Shown piece after piece: positions 1 through 7,779 of a stretch of DNA of 64,000 bases (position 1 is the first letter of the stretch; each line of letters opens with the position of its first letter). The notes beneath the pieces were generated by a model that was not told the origin of the DNA, searched no databases, and saw only the letters and a list, made by a program, of their open reading frames with translations. The DNA is taken from the NCBI RefSeq assembly GCF_900696085.1, contig NZ_CAADFC020000008.1:186001-250000 (forward strand). Direction: 5' to 3'. Position numbers and translations under genes: made by a program. The stretch is from Bradyrhizobium ivorense (GTDB lineage: Bacteria > Pseudomonadota > Alphaproteobacteria > Rhizobiales > Xanthobacteraceae).

Positions 1-216
1 CTGCTGGGCGACAGCGTCTATGGCGCGCACTTCAAGACCAAGGCCGGACAGCTCAGTGCGGTAGGTAAAGAATCACTCACCGCGCTCGGCCGGCAGGCCC
101 TGCACGCCTACCTGCTGGCTCTGGAGCACCCCCGGACCGGGGAACTTTTGCACTGGGAGGCGGCTTTGCCGGAGGATTTGCTTCTCCTGCAACAGGCCCT
201 GGCGGCGGCGGTATGA
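1..216 (+). CDS. RluA-family pseudouridine synthase, C-terminal fragment (5' end outside window)
   Basis: Frame 1 is open from the first base to a TGA at 214-216 and encodes the last 71 residues. The sequence begins LLGDSVYG and continues with a basic stretch, RQALHAYLL and a PRTGE-type segment. This is the usual C-terminal end of RluA/RluD-type 23S rRNA pseudouridine synthases (LxGDxxYG ... RQALHA ... HP.TGE). The catalytic Asp lies upstream of the window. The next gene is rpoH on the same strand, an adjacency often seen in alphaproteobacteria. The family is clear, but the exact target uridine cannot be told from this fragment. Confidence 0.85.
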   Translation: MLGDSVYGAHFKTKAGQLSAVGKESLTALGRQALHAYLLALEHPRTGELLHWEAALPEDLLLLQQALAAAV

Positions 217-432
217 CGCACCCCCTCCGGAAAAGCTGAGGTATGACAGCAGGTTATAGCTGGCACACGGGGACGTGACGTCAGCAATCCTTCCCTATCA
301 CGGACAGTTTGGTGTATGTTGCACCTGCGTTGAATATCCAACGCGGAACATCGCAGCACGGCCGGCTTTAACACAGCGGCCGCCTGCCGGGCCCGCCGCT
401 ATCGGGGGCCTGAACCACTGGAGGGCGCACGA

Positions 433-1329
433 ATGGCCCGTACAGCTACGTTACCGGTCCTCAACGGAGAATCCGGTCTTTCCCGTTACCTCGCCGAGAT
501 CCGCAAGTTCCCCATGCTGGAGCCCCAGCAGGAGTACATGCTCGCCAAGCGTTGGCGCGAGCATGACGATCGCGACGCGGCGCATAAACTCGTCACCAGC
601 CACCTCAGGCTCGTGGCCAAGATCGCCATGGGCTATCGCGGCTACGGTCTGCCGATCTCCGAGGTCGTCTCGGAGGGCAACGTCGGCCTGATGCAGGCGG
701 TCAAGCGATTCGAGCCCGAGAAGGGCTTCCGTCTCGCCACCTACGCCATGTGGTGGATCAAGGCGTCGATACAAGAGTACATTCTGCGTTCCTGGTCGCT
801 CGTGAAGATGGGCACCACCGCGAACCAGAAGAAGCTGTTCTTCAACCTGCGCAAGGCGAAGAGCAAGATTTCGGCCCTGGAAGAGGGTGATCTGCACCCC
901 GACCAGGTCAAGCTGATCGCCAAGCGCCTCGGCGTGACCGATCAGGACGTGGTCGACATGAACCGCCGCCTCGGCGGTGACGCGTCGCTCAACGCCCCGA
1001 TCCGCGACGACGGCGAAGCCGGCGAATGGCAGGACTGGCTGGTCGACAACTCGCCCAACGCCGAAGCCATGATGGCCGAGAGCGAGGAGTTCGATCATCG
1101 CCGGCAGGCCCTCAATGGTGCGATCGGCGTGCTCAACCCGCGCGAACGCCGCATCTTCGAGGCGCGGCGCCTGGCGGATGAGCCGATGACGCTGGAAGAC
1201 CTCGCCGCCGAGTTCGGCGTGTCGCGCGAGCGCGTGCGGCAGATCGAGGTCCGCGCCTTCGAGAAGGTGCAGTCGGCGGTCAAGGGCACCATCGCCCGGC
1301 AGGAAGCCGCTCTGGAAGCCGCGCACTAA
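433..1329 (+). CDS. rpoH: RNA polymerase heat-shock sigma factor RpoH (sigma-32)
   Basis: 298-residue alternative sigma factor that directs RNA polymerase to heat-shock promoters in the cytoplasm. Region 2 runs from about residue 50 to 125 with EGNVGLMQAVKRFEP and the ATYAMWWIKASIQEY core. The RpoH box NQKKLFFNLR sits at residues 131-140 and separates RpoH from RpoD. Region 4.2, with a helix-turn-helix (GVSRERVRQIE), lies near residues 255-280. GGAGGG seven bases before the ATG supports the start. The gene follows the RluA-type gene after 216 bp and ends in a clear intrinsic terminator. Bradyrhizobium usually carries several rpoH copies; which paralog this is cannot be decided here. Confidence 0.95.
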   Translation: MARTATLPVLNGESGLSRYLAEIRKFPMLEPQQEYMLAKRWREHDDRDAAHKLVTSHLRLVAKIAMGYRGYGLPISEVVSEGNVGLMQAVKRFEPEKGFRLATYAMWWIKASIQEYILRSWSLVKMGTTANQKKLFFNLRKAKSKISALEEGDLHPDQVKLIAKRLGVTDQDVVDMNRRLGGDASLNAPIRDDGEAGEWQDWLVDNSPNAEAMMAESEEFDHRRQALNGAIGVLNPRERRIFEARRLADEPMTLEDLAAEFGVSRERVRQIEVRAFEKVQSAVKGTIARQEAALEAAH

Positions 1330-1360
1330 GCGCGGCGGCCAAGCCAACAACAGACACGAA

Positions 1361-1394
1361 AGCCGGCGGCAACGCCGGCTTTTTTGTTTTTTTG
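1361..1394 (+). terminator. Rho-independent terminator of rpoH
   Basis: A GCCGGCG stem with a short loop (AGCCGGCGGCAACGCCGGCT) is followed by a T-rich tract (TTTTTGTTTTTTT). It lies 31 bp after the rpoH stop codon. Confidence 0.9.
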
Positions 1395-1419
1395 GGGCAG
1401 CTTTCTCACCAACTCCGCT

Positions 1420-1532
1420 GTCGTCCTCCGCGAAAGCGGGGGACCCAGTACGCCGCGGCGGTCGAGCAAGGGCGCGCAATAACTGCTGCCTCTGGAATAC
1501 TGGATCGCCCGGTCAAGCCGGGCGATGACAGC
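1420..1532. repeat. Dispersed intergenic repeat, GTACGCCGCGGC ... CTGGAATACTGGATC family
   Basis: The segment contains CCAGTACGCCGCGGC, CTCTGGAATACTGGATC and a terminal hairpin (CGCCCGG ... CCGGGCG). The same blocks in the same order recur at about 54800-54890, so this is a dispersed element and not a gene-specific signal. It has no convincing coding capacity. Confidence 0.7.
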
Positions 1533-1593
1533 TTTTGCTGAGCCGAACGTCCTCGTCCAATCAGGACGACGACCCCCCTACTCTCCCCCAATC

Positions 1594-2463
1594 CTACGAT
1601 GATTGCATTTGCGCGTTGGTTGCCGAGGGCCGGTTTGACGGCGCTACCGGATCCGGTGATCGGAAGGCGGCGTCGGGCGGCGCTTCCCGGGATGGCCGAT
1701 TGGGCGCGGGCGGCGGGAGCACGATCACCTTCGCGCCGACCTTCACCCGCTCATAGAGGTCCATGACGTCCTCGTTGGTCAGCCGGATGCAGCCGGACGA
1801 AACCCGCTTGCCGATCGTATCGGGCTTGTTGGTGCCGTGAATTCTGTACTCGGTCTCGCCCAGATACATCGCCCGCGCGCCGAGCGGATTGCCGGGACCA
1901 CCGGCCATGAACCGCGGCAGATAAGGCTGGCGCGAAATCATCTCTGCAGGCGGACGCCAATCCGGCCATTCCGTCTTGCGCGCCACGGTCTGTTCACCGG
2001 ACCATGTGAAGCCTTCGCGGCCGACACCGATGCCGTAACGCATCGCCTGGTGGTCGTTCAGCACGAGAAAGAGGAATGTGTTTCCGGTATCGATGACGAC
2101 GGTGCCCGGCGTCTGGTGGCTGACGTAGTCAACCACCTGGCGAACAAATCTCCCGGGAGCATCAGCGGCTTTTGCGTCGACGGCTTTTGGTGTTTCGACC
2201 GGAGGCGTCGGGACCGGGATTGGAGCCGGAGCCGGAGCCGCCGCTGCCGCACGAACTGGAGCTGGTACTGGAACAGGTACGCGCGTTGGCGCCGATAATG
2301 CCGAAACCTGATGCGCGGACGGCCTCGGTATCGGTTGAACGCTCGCCGGGCTAGACAGCAAGCCGTAGCCCAACGCGGCAGCGGCGACGGCGCCAATTGC
2401 TATTCTTCCGGCCACCGGTATCGCGAGCGGCTCGGTCTTTGCACGTTTGGCCCGCTTGGCCAT
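1594..2463 (-). CDS. L,D-transpeptidase (YkuD domain), membrane-anchored
   Basis: 289-residue periplasmic enzyme predicted to make 3-3 peptidoglycan cross-links or attach proteins to peptidoglycan. A basic N-terminus (AKRAKRAK) precedes one membrane segment (about 17-37) and a Pro/Ala-rich linker (about 43-95) that could span peptidoglycan. The YkuD domain covers about 121-249. His209 (YRIHG) and Cys225 (SSGCIR) form the family's H...SGCxR active site. I chose the ATG at 2463 because AGGGGA precedes it; an upstream in-frame start at 2508 lacks such a site. The gene is monocistronic and faces rpoH. Confidence 0.9.
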   Translation of the reverse strand: MAKRAKRAKTEPLAIPVAGRIAIGAVAAAALGYGLLSSPASVQPIPRPSAHQVSALSAPTRVPVPVPAPVRAAAAAPAPAPIPVPTPPVETPKAVDAKAADAPGRFVRQVVDYVSHQTPGTVVIDTGNTFLFLVLNDHQAMRYGIGVGREGFTWSGEQTVARKTEWPDWRPPAEMISRQPYLPRFMAGGPGNPLGARAMYLGETEYRIHGTNKPDTIGKRVSSGCIRLTNEDVMDLYERVKVGAKVIVLPPPAPNRPSREAPPDAAFRSPDPVAPSNRPSATNAQMQSS

Positions 2464-2616
2464 ATCTTGTCTTCCCCTGATCCCTTGCGTGGAACAGGTA
2501 CTCAGCAAATTTTAACAAGCCTAGAAGCGATTTCGCTCAGGCCGGAAATCGTCGAGCGTCGTTAACGCGAGCGAGCTCTTGCTCGGCTGCGGGATGGGTG
2601 GGGCCGACAGACAGGA

Positions 2617-2644
2617 AAGCCGGCGGCGACGCCGGCTTTTTGTT
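2617..2644 (+). terminator. Orphan intrinsic terminator-like hairpin
   Basis: AAAGCCGGCGGCGACGCCGG followed by CTTTTTG is almost the same hairpin as the rpoH terminator. No plus-strand gene lies between rpoH and this site, so it either ends an unannotated small transcript or is a repeat copy. Confidence 0.55.
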
Positions 2645-2723
2645 GTCGCGCGATGAGACGAGGGCGAGCCGGAGCGGCGTCGGAGGTTCACCTCTTCCGG
2701 ACTATGCGCACTCAATCCAATCA

Positions 2724-2848
2724 CCGTCATCCTGAGGAGCGCGAAGGCGCGTCTCGAAGGGTCGACGGCCCGGCTCTGGCCGCGCGGCAAAATCCGGGCC
2801 GTGCATCCTTCGAGACGCGCGCAAGAGCGCGCTCCTCAGGATGACGGG
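2724..2848. repeat. Long imperfect inverted repeat, CGTCATCCTGAGGAGCGC family
   Basis: The left end (GTCATCCTGAGGAGCGC, GCGTCTCGAAGG) is repeated in inverted orientation at the right end (CCTTCGAGACGCGC, GCGCTCCTCAGGATGAC). The whole 125-bp unit can therefore fold into one long hairpin. A related, more divergent unit lies at 34083-34232. The 2464-2929 intergenic region holds only this repeat and the hairpin at 2617. Confidence 0.75.
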
Positions 2849-2929
2849 TTGAAGCGCGGTGCAACACATCGAGTGTCGAGGAGAGATGGCCCGAAACCGG
2901 CCCGACCAAAAATGCTCTCGTCCGCCCGA

Positions 2930-3433
2930 TCAATAATACGTCCGCAAATACTCGGCCATGCTGTCCGGCTGGTGCAGACTGTCCCAGTCGTAGGGATCGC
3001 CGTAGAGCAGCGCGCTGGCCTGGGTCTTGTAGTCGGGCGCGACGTCGTCGGGCTGCGTGATCGAGCGGCCTACGATGTCGCGGTAATCCTGGTAGTTGGC
3101 CGCTGTGCCGATGAAGATGCAGACGCAGTGCTGCGGCTCGGCGTAGAGATAGCGCACGTCGCCGCCGTTGCGGTGGATCACGAAGCGATGCGGCGGCAGT
3201 GCGTCGAGCGCCTTCTTGCCGGCGGCATCGTTGGCGACCTGGACGCGGAAGCCGGCCGAGGACAGCAGAAAACTGTTCCTGTCGAGGAACGGCTTGCTCG
3301 GCGGCTCCAGCGCAATCAGCAGCGAGGCGCACAGCGCAGGGGCGACCAGCCCCACCGCCAGCGCTTTCGCGTGGCGCCTCAGGACGGCTCCGATGCCGAA
3401 GGCCGGCGGCCCACCACGCAGACCAATTTCCAT
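2930..3433 (-). CDS. Hypothetical membrane-anchored protein
   Basis: 167 residues. A basic cytoplasmic N-terminus is followed by one membrane segment (about 25-42, LAVGLVAPALCASLLIAL) and a periplasmic remainder. I do not recognise a family. The segment VIHRNGGDVRYLY and an acidic/aromatic C-terminus (DPYDWDSLHQPDS) are the most distinctive parts. The ATG at 3433 is chosen because AGGTGAGG lies at proper spacing; a GTG two codons upstream is possible. It is transcribed in the same direction as the amidase gene, about 85 bp downstream of it, so the two may be co-transcribed. Confidence 0.6.
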   Translation of the reverse strand: MEIGLRGGPPAFGIGAVLRRHAKALAVGLVAPALCASLLIALEPPSKPFLDRNSFLLSSAGFRVQVANDAAGKKALDALPPHRFVIHRNGGDVRYLYAEPQHCVCIFIGTAANYQDYRDIVGRSITQPDDVAPDYKTQASALLYGDPYDWDSLHQPDSMAEYLRTYY

Positions 3434-3518
3434 GATCACCCCTCACCTACACCATGTGCTGGACGAGGAAACCGCAGGCGGCGTCACGATACAAGGTATC
3501 GGCTTCGAGCAACAGAGC

Positions 3519-4139
3519 CTACTCGCCCCACTCCCGCGCCATCGTCGCCAGCGCGCAGCCTTCGCAATAGCGGGCGTCCTTGAAGTCGATCCAGTTGTGC
3601 GCATAGACGCGATCGAGCGGGATCTTGTAACGCGCGCGCAGCAGCTTCACCAGGACGCGCCAGGCGGCGATCTGTGCGTCGGTCGGGCCCTTGGTGACAT
3701 CGGGATAATTGCCGGCGAACTCGACGCCGATCGAATTGCTGCCGACCACCTGGCGATAGGTCGCGCGGTTGTCGATGTACTTGTTGTCGTTGCGGTTGGC
3801 GCCGTCGCCATGGGTCGGGACGAGGTCCTCGGTGACCGCCCAATAGACCGTGCCGTCGGTCTCGACCCAGACCATGACGCCGCGCCGCGTCGGGTTGTTG
3901 TGCTGCTCATGGGCGCCGAGGCGGGCCGAGCCGGCCGGGCCCTCGGTCTGGTGCACGATGATGTTGCGCCACGGATGGGACTTGGCGACGTCGCCCCAGG
4001 GCGACAGCCAGACCATCTTCAGCCCGGGGATCTCGGGCGTGCCCTGCGCGCGCGCGAGCGCCGCGAGGTCGGGCGTTTCGGCGCGCGCGGTGGAGGACAA
4101 AGCGAGGGCGAGGCAGGCGGCAAGCAGGCGAAGCATCAT
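3519..4139 (-). CDS. N-acetylmuramoyl-L-alanine amidase (Amidase_2-like), exported
   Basis: 206 residues with a signal peptide (about 1-20, ending SSTARA-ET). The mature part contains NIIVHQTEGPAG, with a first zinc-ligand His, then WVETDGTVYWAVTEDLVPTH, NSIGVEFAGNYP and YAHNWIDFKDARYCEG. These are hallmarks of the zinc-dependent T7-lysozyme-like amidase fold, which cleaves the bond between MurNAc and the stem peptide. The ATG-ATG pair at 4139 is the only start that gives a signal peptide; the open frame runs further upstream without one. The neighbouring diguanylate cyclase gene has the same orientation but is separated by a palindromic repeat. Confidence 0.8.
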   Translation of the reverse strand: MMLRLLAACLALALSSTARAETPDLAALARAQGTPEIPGLKMVWLSPWGDVAKSHPWRNIIVHQTEGPAGSARLGAHEQHNNPTRRGVMVWVETDGTVYWAVTEDLVPTHGDGANRNDNKYIDNRATYRQVVGSNSIGVEFAGNYPDVTKGPTDAQIAAWRVLVKLLRARYKIPLDRVYAHNWIDFKDARYCEGCALATMAREWGE

Positions 4140-4174
4140 ACAAAGGGGTCCGTGTCGCCTTTTGCTCTCTGTTT

Positions 4175-4223
4175 GAGCCTGATCTTTTCGGAAAACCGCT
4201 TCGCACTTTTCCGGATCATGCTC
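4175..4223. repeat. Dispersed palindromic element, copy 1 of 3
   Basis: GAGCCTGATC ... CGGAAAA ... TTTTCCG-GATCATGCTC forms a near-perfect 49-bp hairpin. Copies at 16461-16509 and 36487-36535 share the same arms, centre and a flanking CTCTA. Confidence 0.9.
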
Positions 4224-4231
4224 TAGCACGC

Positions 4232-5452
4232 TCACGCGCGCTTGCGCAGGGCGGCCTCCAGCAGTTCGAGCACCTCGCGCGACGGCGCCGGGCCGGGCTC
4301 GTAGGCCGCAAAGCCGTTCTTGCCGCCCTTCTTGGCGTCGTAGAGCGCGTGGTCGGCGGCCGCGATCAGCCGCTCCGGATGCATGCCGATCTCGCGGGTC
4401 CATTGCGCGACCCCGATCGAGACCGCGATCGGGATGTCCTTGCCGGTGCACTGCGCGGCGTCGGCGCGGCACACCTCGACCACGCGGCGGGCGATCATCG
4501 CTCCCTCGCGCAAGGTCGAGGACGGCAGCACGATGCAGAACTCGTCGCCGCCAGAGCGGGCCAGCATGTCGCCCGGCCGCAGCCTGGTCTGCGCCATCAG
4601 GGTGAAATGCTGCAGGCAGGCGTCGCCGGCGGCGTGGCCGTGGGTGTCGTTGATGCCCTTGAAGCCGTCGAGGTCGATCACCAGCAGCGCGAACGGATCG
4701 CCGCTGCGGTCGGAGCGCGCGCACTCCTCGGTCAGCCGCTGCAGCAAATGGCGGCGGTTGCCGACGCCGGTGAGATCGTCGAGCAGCGCGAGGTCGGCGA
4801 CCTCGTTGCGCAGCCGGTCGATCGCCATCAGCAGGAAGCCGAAATTGAGCGCCATCGCCAGGAACACCATCAGCAGGATCACCAGCGACTGGCTCGCATT
4901 GAAGCGCACGAAGGAGAACTCGCCGGGCTGCAGCAGCGCGCCGACGAGGCGCAGCGCATAGATCGCGATCAGCACGCAGGCGACGATGCCGGCGAGCCGG
5001 GCGCCGGGGCTGACGCGGCCGTTCTCGGGCGACAGCAGCAGTCTCAGCGTCAATGCGAACGGCGTGACCTGCCCGACGGTGTAGACCAGGATGCGCAGCG
5101 GCATGCTGTCATGGGCGAAGATGAAGACGGCAAGACCGGCGAAAGTCAGCGCCGTGGTCAGCGCGGTGCGGCGCCAGGTCACGGGTTTGCCGTAAAACCG
5201 CTCGATGCCCATTGCGGCAAGGCAGGCGGCGAACACCATCAGCGTCCCGGCCACCAGCAGCGGCAACAGCGAATCCGTCATCACCACGCGGAACATGGCG
5301 CAGGCGGCGCCGGCGGCCGCGACGAAAGCCGACGCAGTCCAGAACCGCGCCGCGCCCAAAGCCGGATAGCTCTGCGTCACATAGGCCCAGATCAGGCCCA
5401 GCGCGAGAAAGTTGATGACGAACACCGTCCAAAGCGTCGGAACGCTCAACAT
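4232..5452 (-). CDS. Membrane-bound diguanylate cyclase (GGDEF domain)
   Basis: 406 residues. The first 210 hold about six hydrophobic segments, with no recognisable extracytoplasmic domain. The GGDEF domain follows (about 215-395) and makes cyclic di-GMP from two GTP. The active-site motif is intact (SGGDEF, GGDEF at 301-305). An RxxD inhibitory site (RPGD, 292-295) lies five residues before it, so product feedback inhibition is likely. The substrate-positioning segment DLDGFKGINDTHGHAAGD is intact. There is no EAL domain. Only the amidase and hypothetical genes lie downstream on the same strand, so the input signal is unknown. Confidence 0.92.
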   Translation of the reverse strand: MLSVPTLWTVFVINFLALGLIWAYVTQSYPALGAARFWTASAFVAAAGAACAMFRVVMTDSLLPLLVAGTLMVFAACLAAMGIERFYGKPVTWRRTALTTALTFAGLAVFIFAHDSMPLRILVYTVGQVTPFALTLRLLLSPENGRVSPGARLAGIVACVLIAIYALRLVGALLQPGEFSFVRFNASQSLVILLMVFLAMALNFGFLLMAIDRLRNEVADLALLDDLTGVGNRRHLLQRLTEECARSDRSGDPFALLVIDLDGFKGINDTHGHAAGDACLQHFTLMAQTRLRPGDMLARSGGDEFCIVLPSSTLREGAMIARRVVEVCRADAAQCTGKDIPIAVSIGVAQWTREIGMHPERLIAAADHALYDAKKGGKNGFAAYEPGPAPSREVLELLEAALRKRA

Positions 5453-5878
5453 CGCCCATTGTCCGAGATCGCTCTGGATCCCGCCTCTCCTGTAGTCGAA
5501 CCGCCCGCCGTTGGGCTTCCTCCGACGACAATCCCCGTTGTCTTGCGGGCAGGATGCAGCCGCGCCGCTTAACGGTCCGTCACCCGTAACCGGTCAATCC
5601 CATGCTGTGGTTTTGATTTGATGAAGACGCAGCGTTCGGCGTTTGCGCAACGTTAAGCATGCCGCTTGCGACAACGACGCGGCCGACAGCGGCAACAACG
5701 GGGCGAAAACCGGCCGAAAACGCATAACAGTTGTGGATAACGTGATGACGGCGTCGTGACAGCCCGCGGCAGCCGCCGCCGAATCTGCTGAGTTTGATAT
5801 CGAGGATGTTGCGAGGCTGGCCCTCCGCCAAGCATGCCTCGGAGTCGCGTTCAATCCATGAAACCTTGAGAGGATACT
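5453..5878. other. Intergenic region without recognised gene
   Basis: About 425 bp between the diguanylate cyclase start and the Lys/Ala peptide gene. It must hold the promoters of both divergent genes. Short AT-richer stretches (GGTTTTGATTTGATG; ACAGTTGTGGATAACGTGATG) are visible. I see no convincing -35/-10 pair and no coding sequence. Confidence 0.4.
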
Positions 5879-5950
5879 ATGGCTAAGAAAGCGAAGAAGG
5901 CGAAGAAGGCGAAGAAGGCCACCAAGAAAAAGGCCAAGGCCAAGAAGTAG
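5879..5950 (+). CDS. 23-residue Lys/Ala-repeat peptide
   Basis: An ATG preceded by GAGAGGA at seven bases opens a 24-codon frame ending in TAG. The product consists only of Met, Ala, Lys and one Thr, built from AKK units (MAKKAKKAKK..., ending KAKAKK). It resembles the basic tails of histone-H1-like and HU-like proteins and may bind nucleic acid. A good ribosome site, an in-frame stop and a terminator 90 bp downstream make it a plausible real gene, although it is shorter than usual annotation cut-offs. Function is unknown; the DNA-binding idea is inference from composition. Confidence 0.6.
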   Translation: MAKKAKKAKKAKKATKKKAKAKK

Positions 5951-6038
5951 ACCGTTTCTCGCCCGGGTAGCGGCTTCGCCCTGCCCGGGCACCCGATCGG
6001 GATCATCGGTCGCAACGACATCACGATCGAAGACGGCA

Positions 6039-6061
6039 GCAGGCGCAAGGCCTGCTTTTTT
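6039..6061 (+). terminator. Rho-independent terminator after the Lys/Ala peptide gene
   Basis: GCAGGC-GCAAG-GCCTGC stem-loop followed by TTTTTTTA, 89 bp after the TAG of the peptide gene. It supports a short plus-strand transcript ending here. Confidence 0.8.
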
Positions 6062-6106
6062 ATTGCCTAGGGCATGATGAGGTTAAGTCGAAGTCCGACG
6101 GCGCCT

Positions 6107-6316
6107 CGCTCCCTCTCCCCGTTCTTCACGGGGAGAGGGTTGGGGTGAGGGGCTCTCTCCACGCATTCGGTGACGGCTGCGTTTGCGGAGACTCCCCCTC
6201 ACCCGGAACGCATCTATCGATGCGTCGTAGCCGAGGCATTGCCTTGGCGTTCTTGATGACGGCCGCCAGAGGCGGCCTGTGCCTCTCCCCGCACGCGGGG
6301 CGAGGTGAAGCGGAGT
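6107..6316. repeat. CCTCTCCC-type dispersed repeat cluster
   Basis: CCCTCTCCCCGTTCTTCACGG and GGGAGAGGGTTGGGGTGAGG form a hairpin. They are followed by CCCCTCACCCGGA and a second CCTCTCCCCGCACGCGGGG hairpin. The same building blocks recur at 8700, 12724, 17427, 31797, 49530, 50403 and 63395. Confidence 0.8.
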
Positions 6317-6327
6317 GTGCCGCACGG

Positions 6328-6939
6328 TTAGCGCTCAGCGAAGGCGAGTTTGGCGCCGAGCAGGGCAAAGCCAGCGGCAAAGCTCCGCCTGAGCCAAGCC
6401 ATCACCTGCGGCCGGGTGATGACGCGGTCGCGCACCGAGGCGGCGAACACGCCGTAGACCGCGAACACCACAAAGGTCATCGCCATGAAGACGCCGCTGA
6501 GCTCGACCATCCGCGTCAGCGGATGGGCCTCGTCGGCCGCGATGAACTGCGGCAGGAAGGCCAGGAAGAAGATCGACAGCTTTGGATTGAGCAGGTTGAT
6601 CAGGATCGCGGTGACGATCACCCGGCCGTTCGAGCGCGGCCTGAGCTCGGTGTCGACCGAAAGCGCGCCGCGCTCGCGCAGCGCCTGCCAGGACATGTAG
6701 AGCAGATAGACCACGCCGCCCCATTTCAGCACCGCGAAGGCCAGCGCACTGGTGTGCAGGATGGCGGCCAGCCCGAGCATCGCCGCGATCATCTGCGGCA
6801 CGATTCCGAGCGTGCAGCCGAACGCCGCCGCCACGCTCGCCCGCGAGCCCCGCGTCAGCGCCACCGCCAGGGTGTAGAGCACGCCGGTGCCCGGGGACGC
6901 GACCACGATCAGCGTGGTGAGGAGGAAGGACCAGGTCAT
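6328..6939 (-). CDS. LysE/RhtB-family amino-acid exporter
   Basis: 203-residue inner-membrane protein with about six hydrophobic segments. The N-terminal family signature is visible (VVASPGTGVLYTLAVAL), as is LNPKLSIFFLAFLPQF near residues 115-130. Members export amino acids or related small metabolites; the substrate cannot be predicted. Its ATG overlaps the stop of the truncated gene upstream (ATGA), so translation may be coupled to that remnant. Another LysE-family gene lies at 49721-50338. Confidence 0.88.
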   Translation of the reverse strand: MTWSFLLTTLIVVASPGTGVLYTLAVALTRGSRASVAAAFGCTLGIVPQMIAAMLGLAAILHTSALAFAVLKWGGVVYLLYMSWQALRERGALSVDTELRPRSNGRVIVTAILINLLNPKLSIFFLAFLPQFIAADEAHPLTRMVELSGVFMAMTFVVFAVYGVFAASVRDRVITRPQVMAWLRRSFAAGFALLGAKLAFAER

Positions 6940-7133
6940 GCGGGTGCTCTTTCAAGCGGGATGAAGTCAGGTGGAATCGGTTTGGGACGGGTGAGATGGC
7001 CGACCAGGTCGGTCGCGCCGTCCAGCGAGGGGAAATTGACGATCGCCTCTGCCGCCGCGGCAGGCGCCGCGATCGCCAGAAAGAGTGACAGGACAAGCCA
7101 GACCAGTCCGATGGTCAACCACGGGCGGGACAT
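6936..7133 (-). pseudogene. Truncated N-terminus of a dienelactone-hydrolase-like exported protein
   Basis: 65 codons: a signal peptide (about 1-28, LVLSLFLAIAAPAAAA) followed by EAIVNFPSLDGATDLVGHL and ending ERAPA. This looks like the start of an exported dienelactone-hydrolase-family protein, in which the PA(V) segment leads into the nucleophile strand. The stop falls at that point and overlaps the start of the LysE gene. The rest of the hydrolase is absent, which suggests a deletion joined its head to the exporter gene. A genuine small secreted peptide is the alternative. Confidence 0.5.
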
Positions 7134-7211
7134 CGGCCCGCCAATATCACGCCCTCCGCCGCGGCGGAAGCGCGGGGCGGCATTCTGCCATCCGCCCCGC
7201 TGACGTCTTCG

Positions 7212-7610
7212 TTATGACGGCCGGCGCGCGTCCTGGAGCGCCGAGGCCTTCATCTCGGCGACCCGGATCACGTCCAGCGGCGCCCAGGGCTTGGCCCAGA
7301 ACATCGCGCCGGCCGGCAGCGATTGCCGCAGCGGCTTGCCCGAGGTGACGATGACGTCGACATCGGGATTGTACTTCTTCGCGACATAAGCGAGCTCGAC
7401 CCCGGTCATGTGTCCGGCCAGCTCGACATCCGTCATCATCAGCGCGACGTTGTCGCCGCTACCCTGCAGCACCAGCTCGGCGGCTTCCGCGCTCGCGCAG
7501 GCGACGACCTCGAACTCGCTTTCCTCCAGCAGCAGCTCAAGCATCGCGCGCTGCATCGGGTCGTCCTCGACCACCAGGGCCTTCGCACGATAGGGCGTTG
7601 ATTGTCCCAT
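7212..7610 (-). CDS. Single-domain response regulator (CheY-like receiver)
   Basis: 132 residues containing only a receiver domain. Asp16/Asp17 (VVEDD) form the acidic pocket, Asp61 (MMTDVEL) is the predicted phosphoacceptor, and Ser90 and Lys107 (FWAKPW) are the conserved switch residues. There is no output domain, so it probably acts by protein-protein contact or in a phosphorelay. No histidine kinase is encoded nearby. The upstream segment GGGAGG before the ATG supports the start. Confidence 0.88.
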   Translation of the reverse strand: MGQSTPYRAKALVVEDDPMQRAMLELLLEESEFEVVACASAEAAELVLQGSGDNVALMMTDVELAGHMTGVELAYVAKKYNPDVDVIVTSGKPLRQSLPAGAMFWAKPWAPLDVIRVAEMKASALQDARRPS

Positions 7611-7779
7611 ATTGGCGGTGCCTCCCTTGCTTGAGTGCTTTTGGTTCGAGTACGTATCCTGACGTCAATGCATAAAATCGCTGGATGGTTCGGTTCCAAT
7701 TTGAGAAAAACGGCAGGCTTGCCCTGTTCCCCATTTGCCATTTTCAGAAACAAAATTGTTCGAGGGAGTTTGACCCAGC

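Noticed and set aside
345..370. GGAAC box upstream of rpoH as an EcfG/RpoE-type promoter
   Set aside because: GGAAC is present, but no matching -10 (CGTT-like) occurs at 16-18 bp, so the match is too weak to call.
4140..4724. N-terminal extension of the amidase reading frame
   Set aside because: The upstream part runs antisense-free through the diguanylate cyclase gene's 3' end in another frame, lacks family likeness and would hide the signal peptide.
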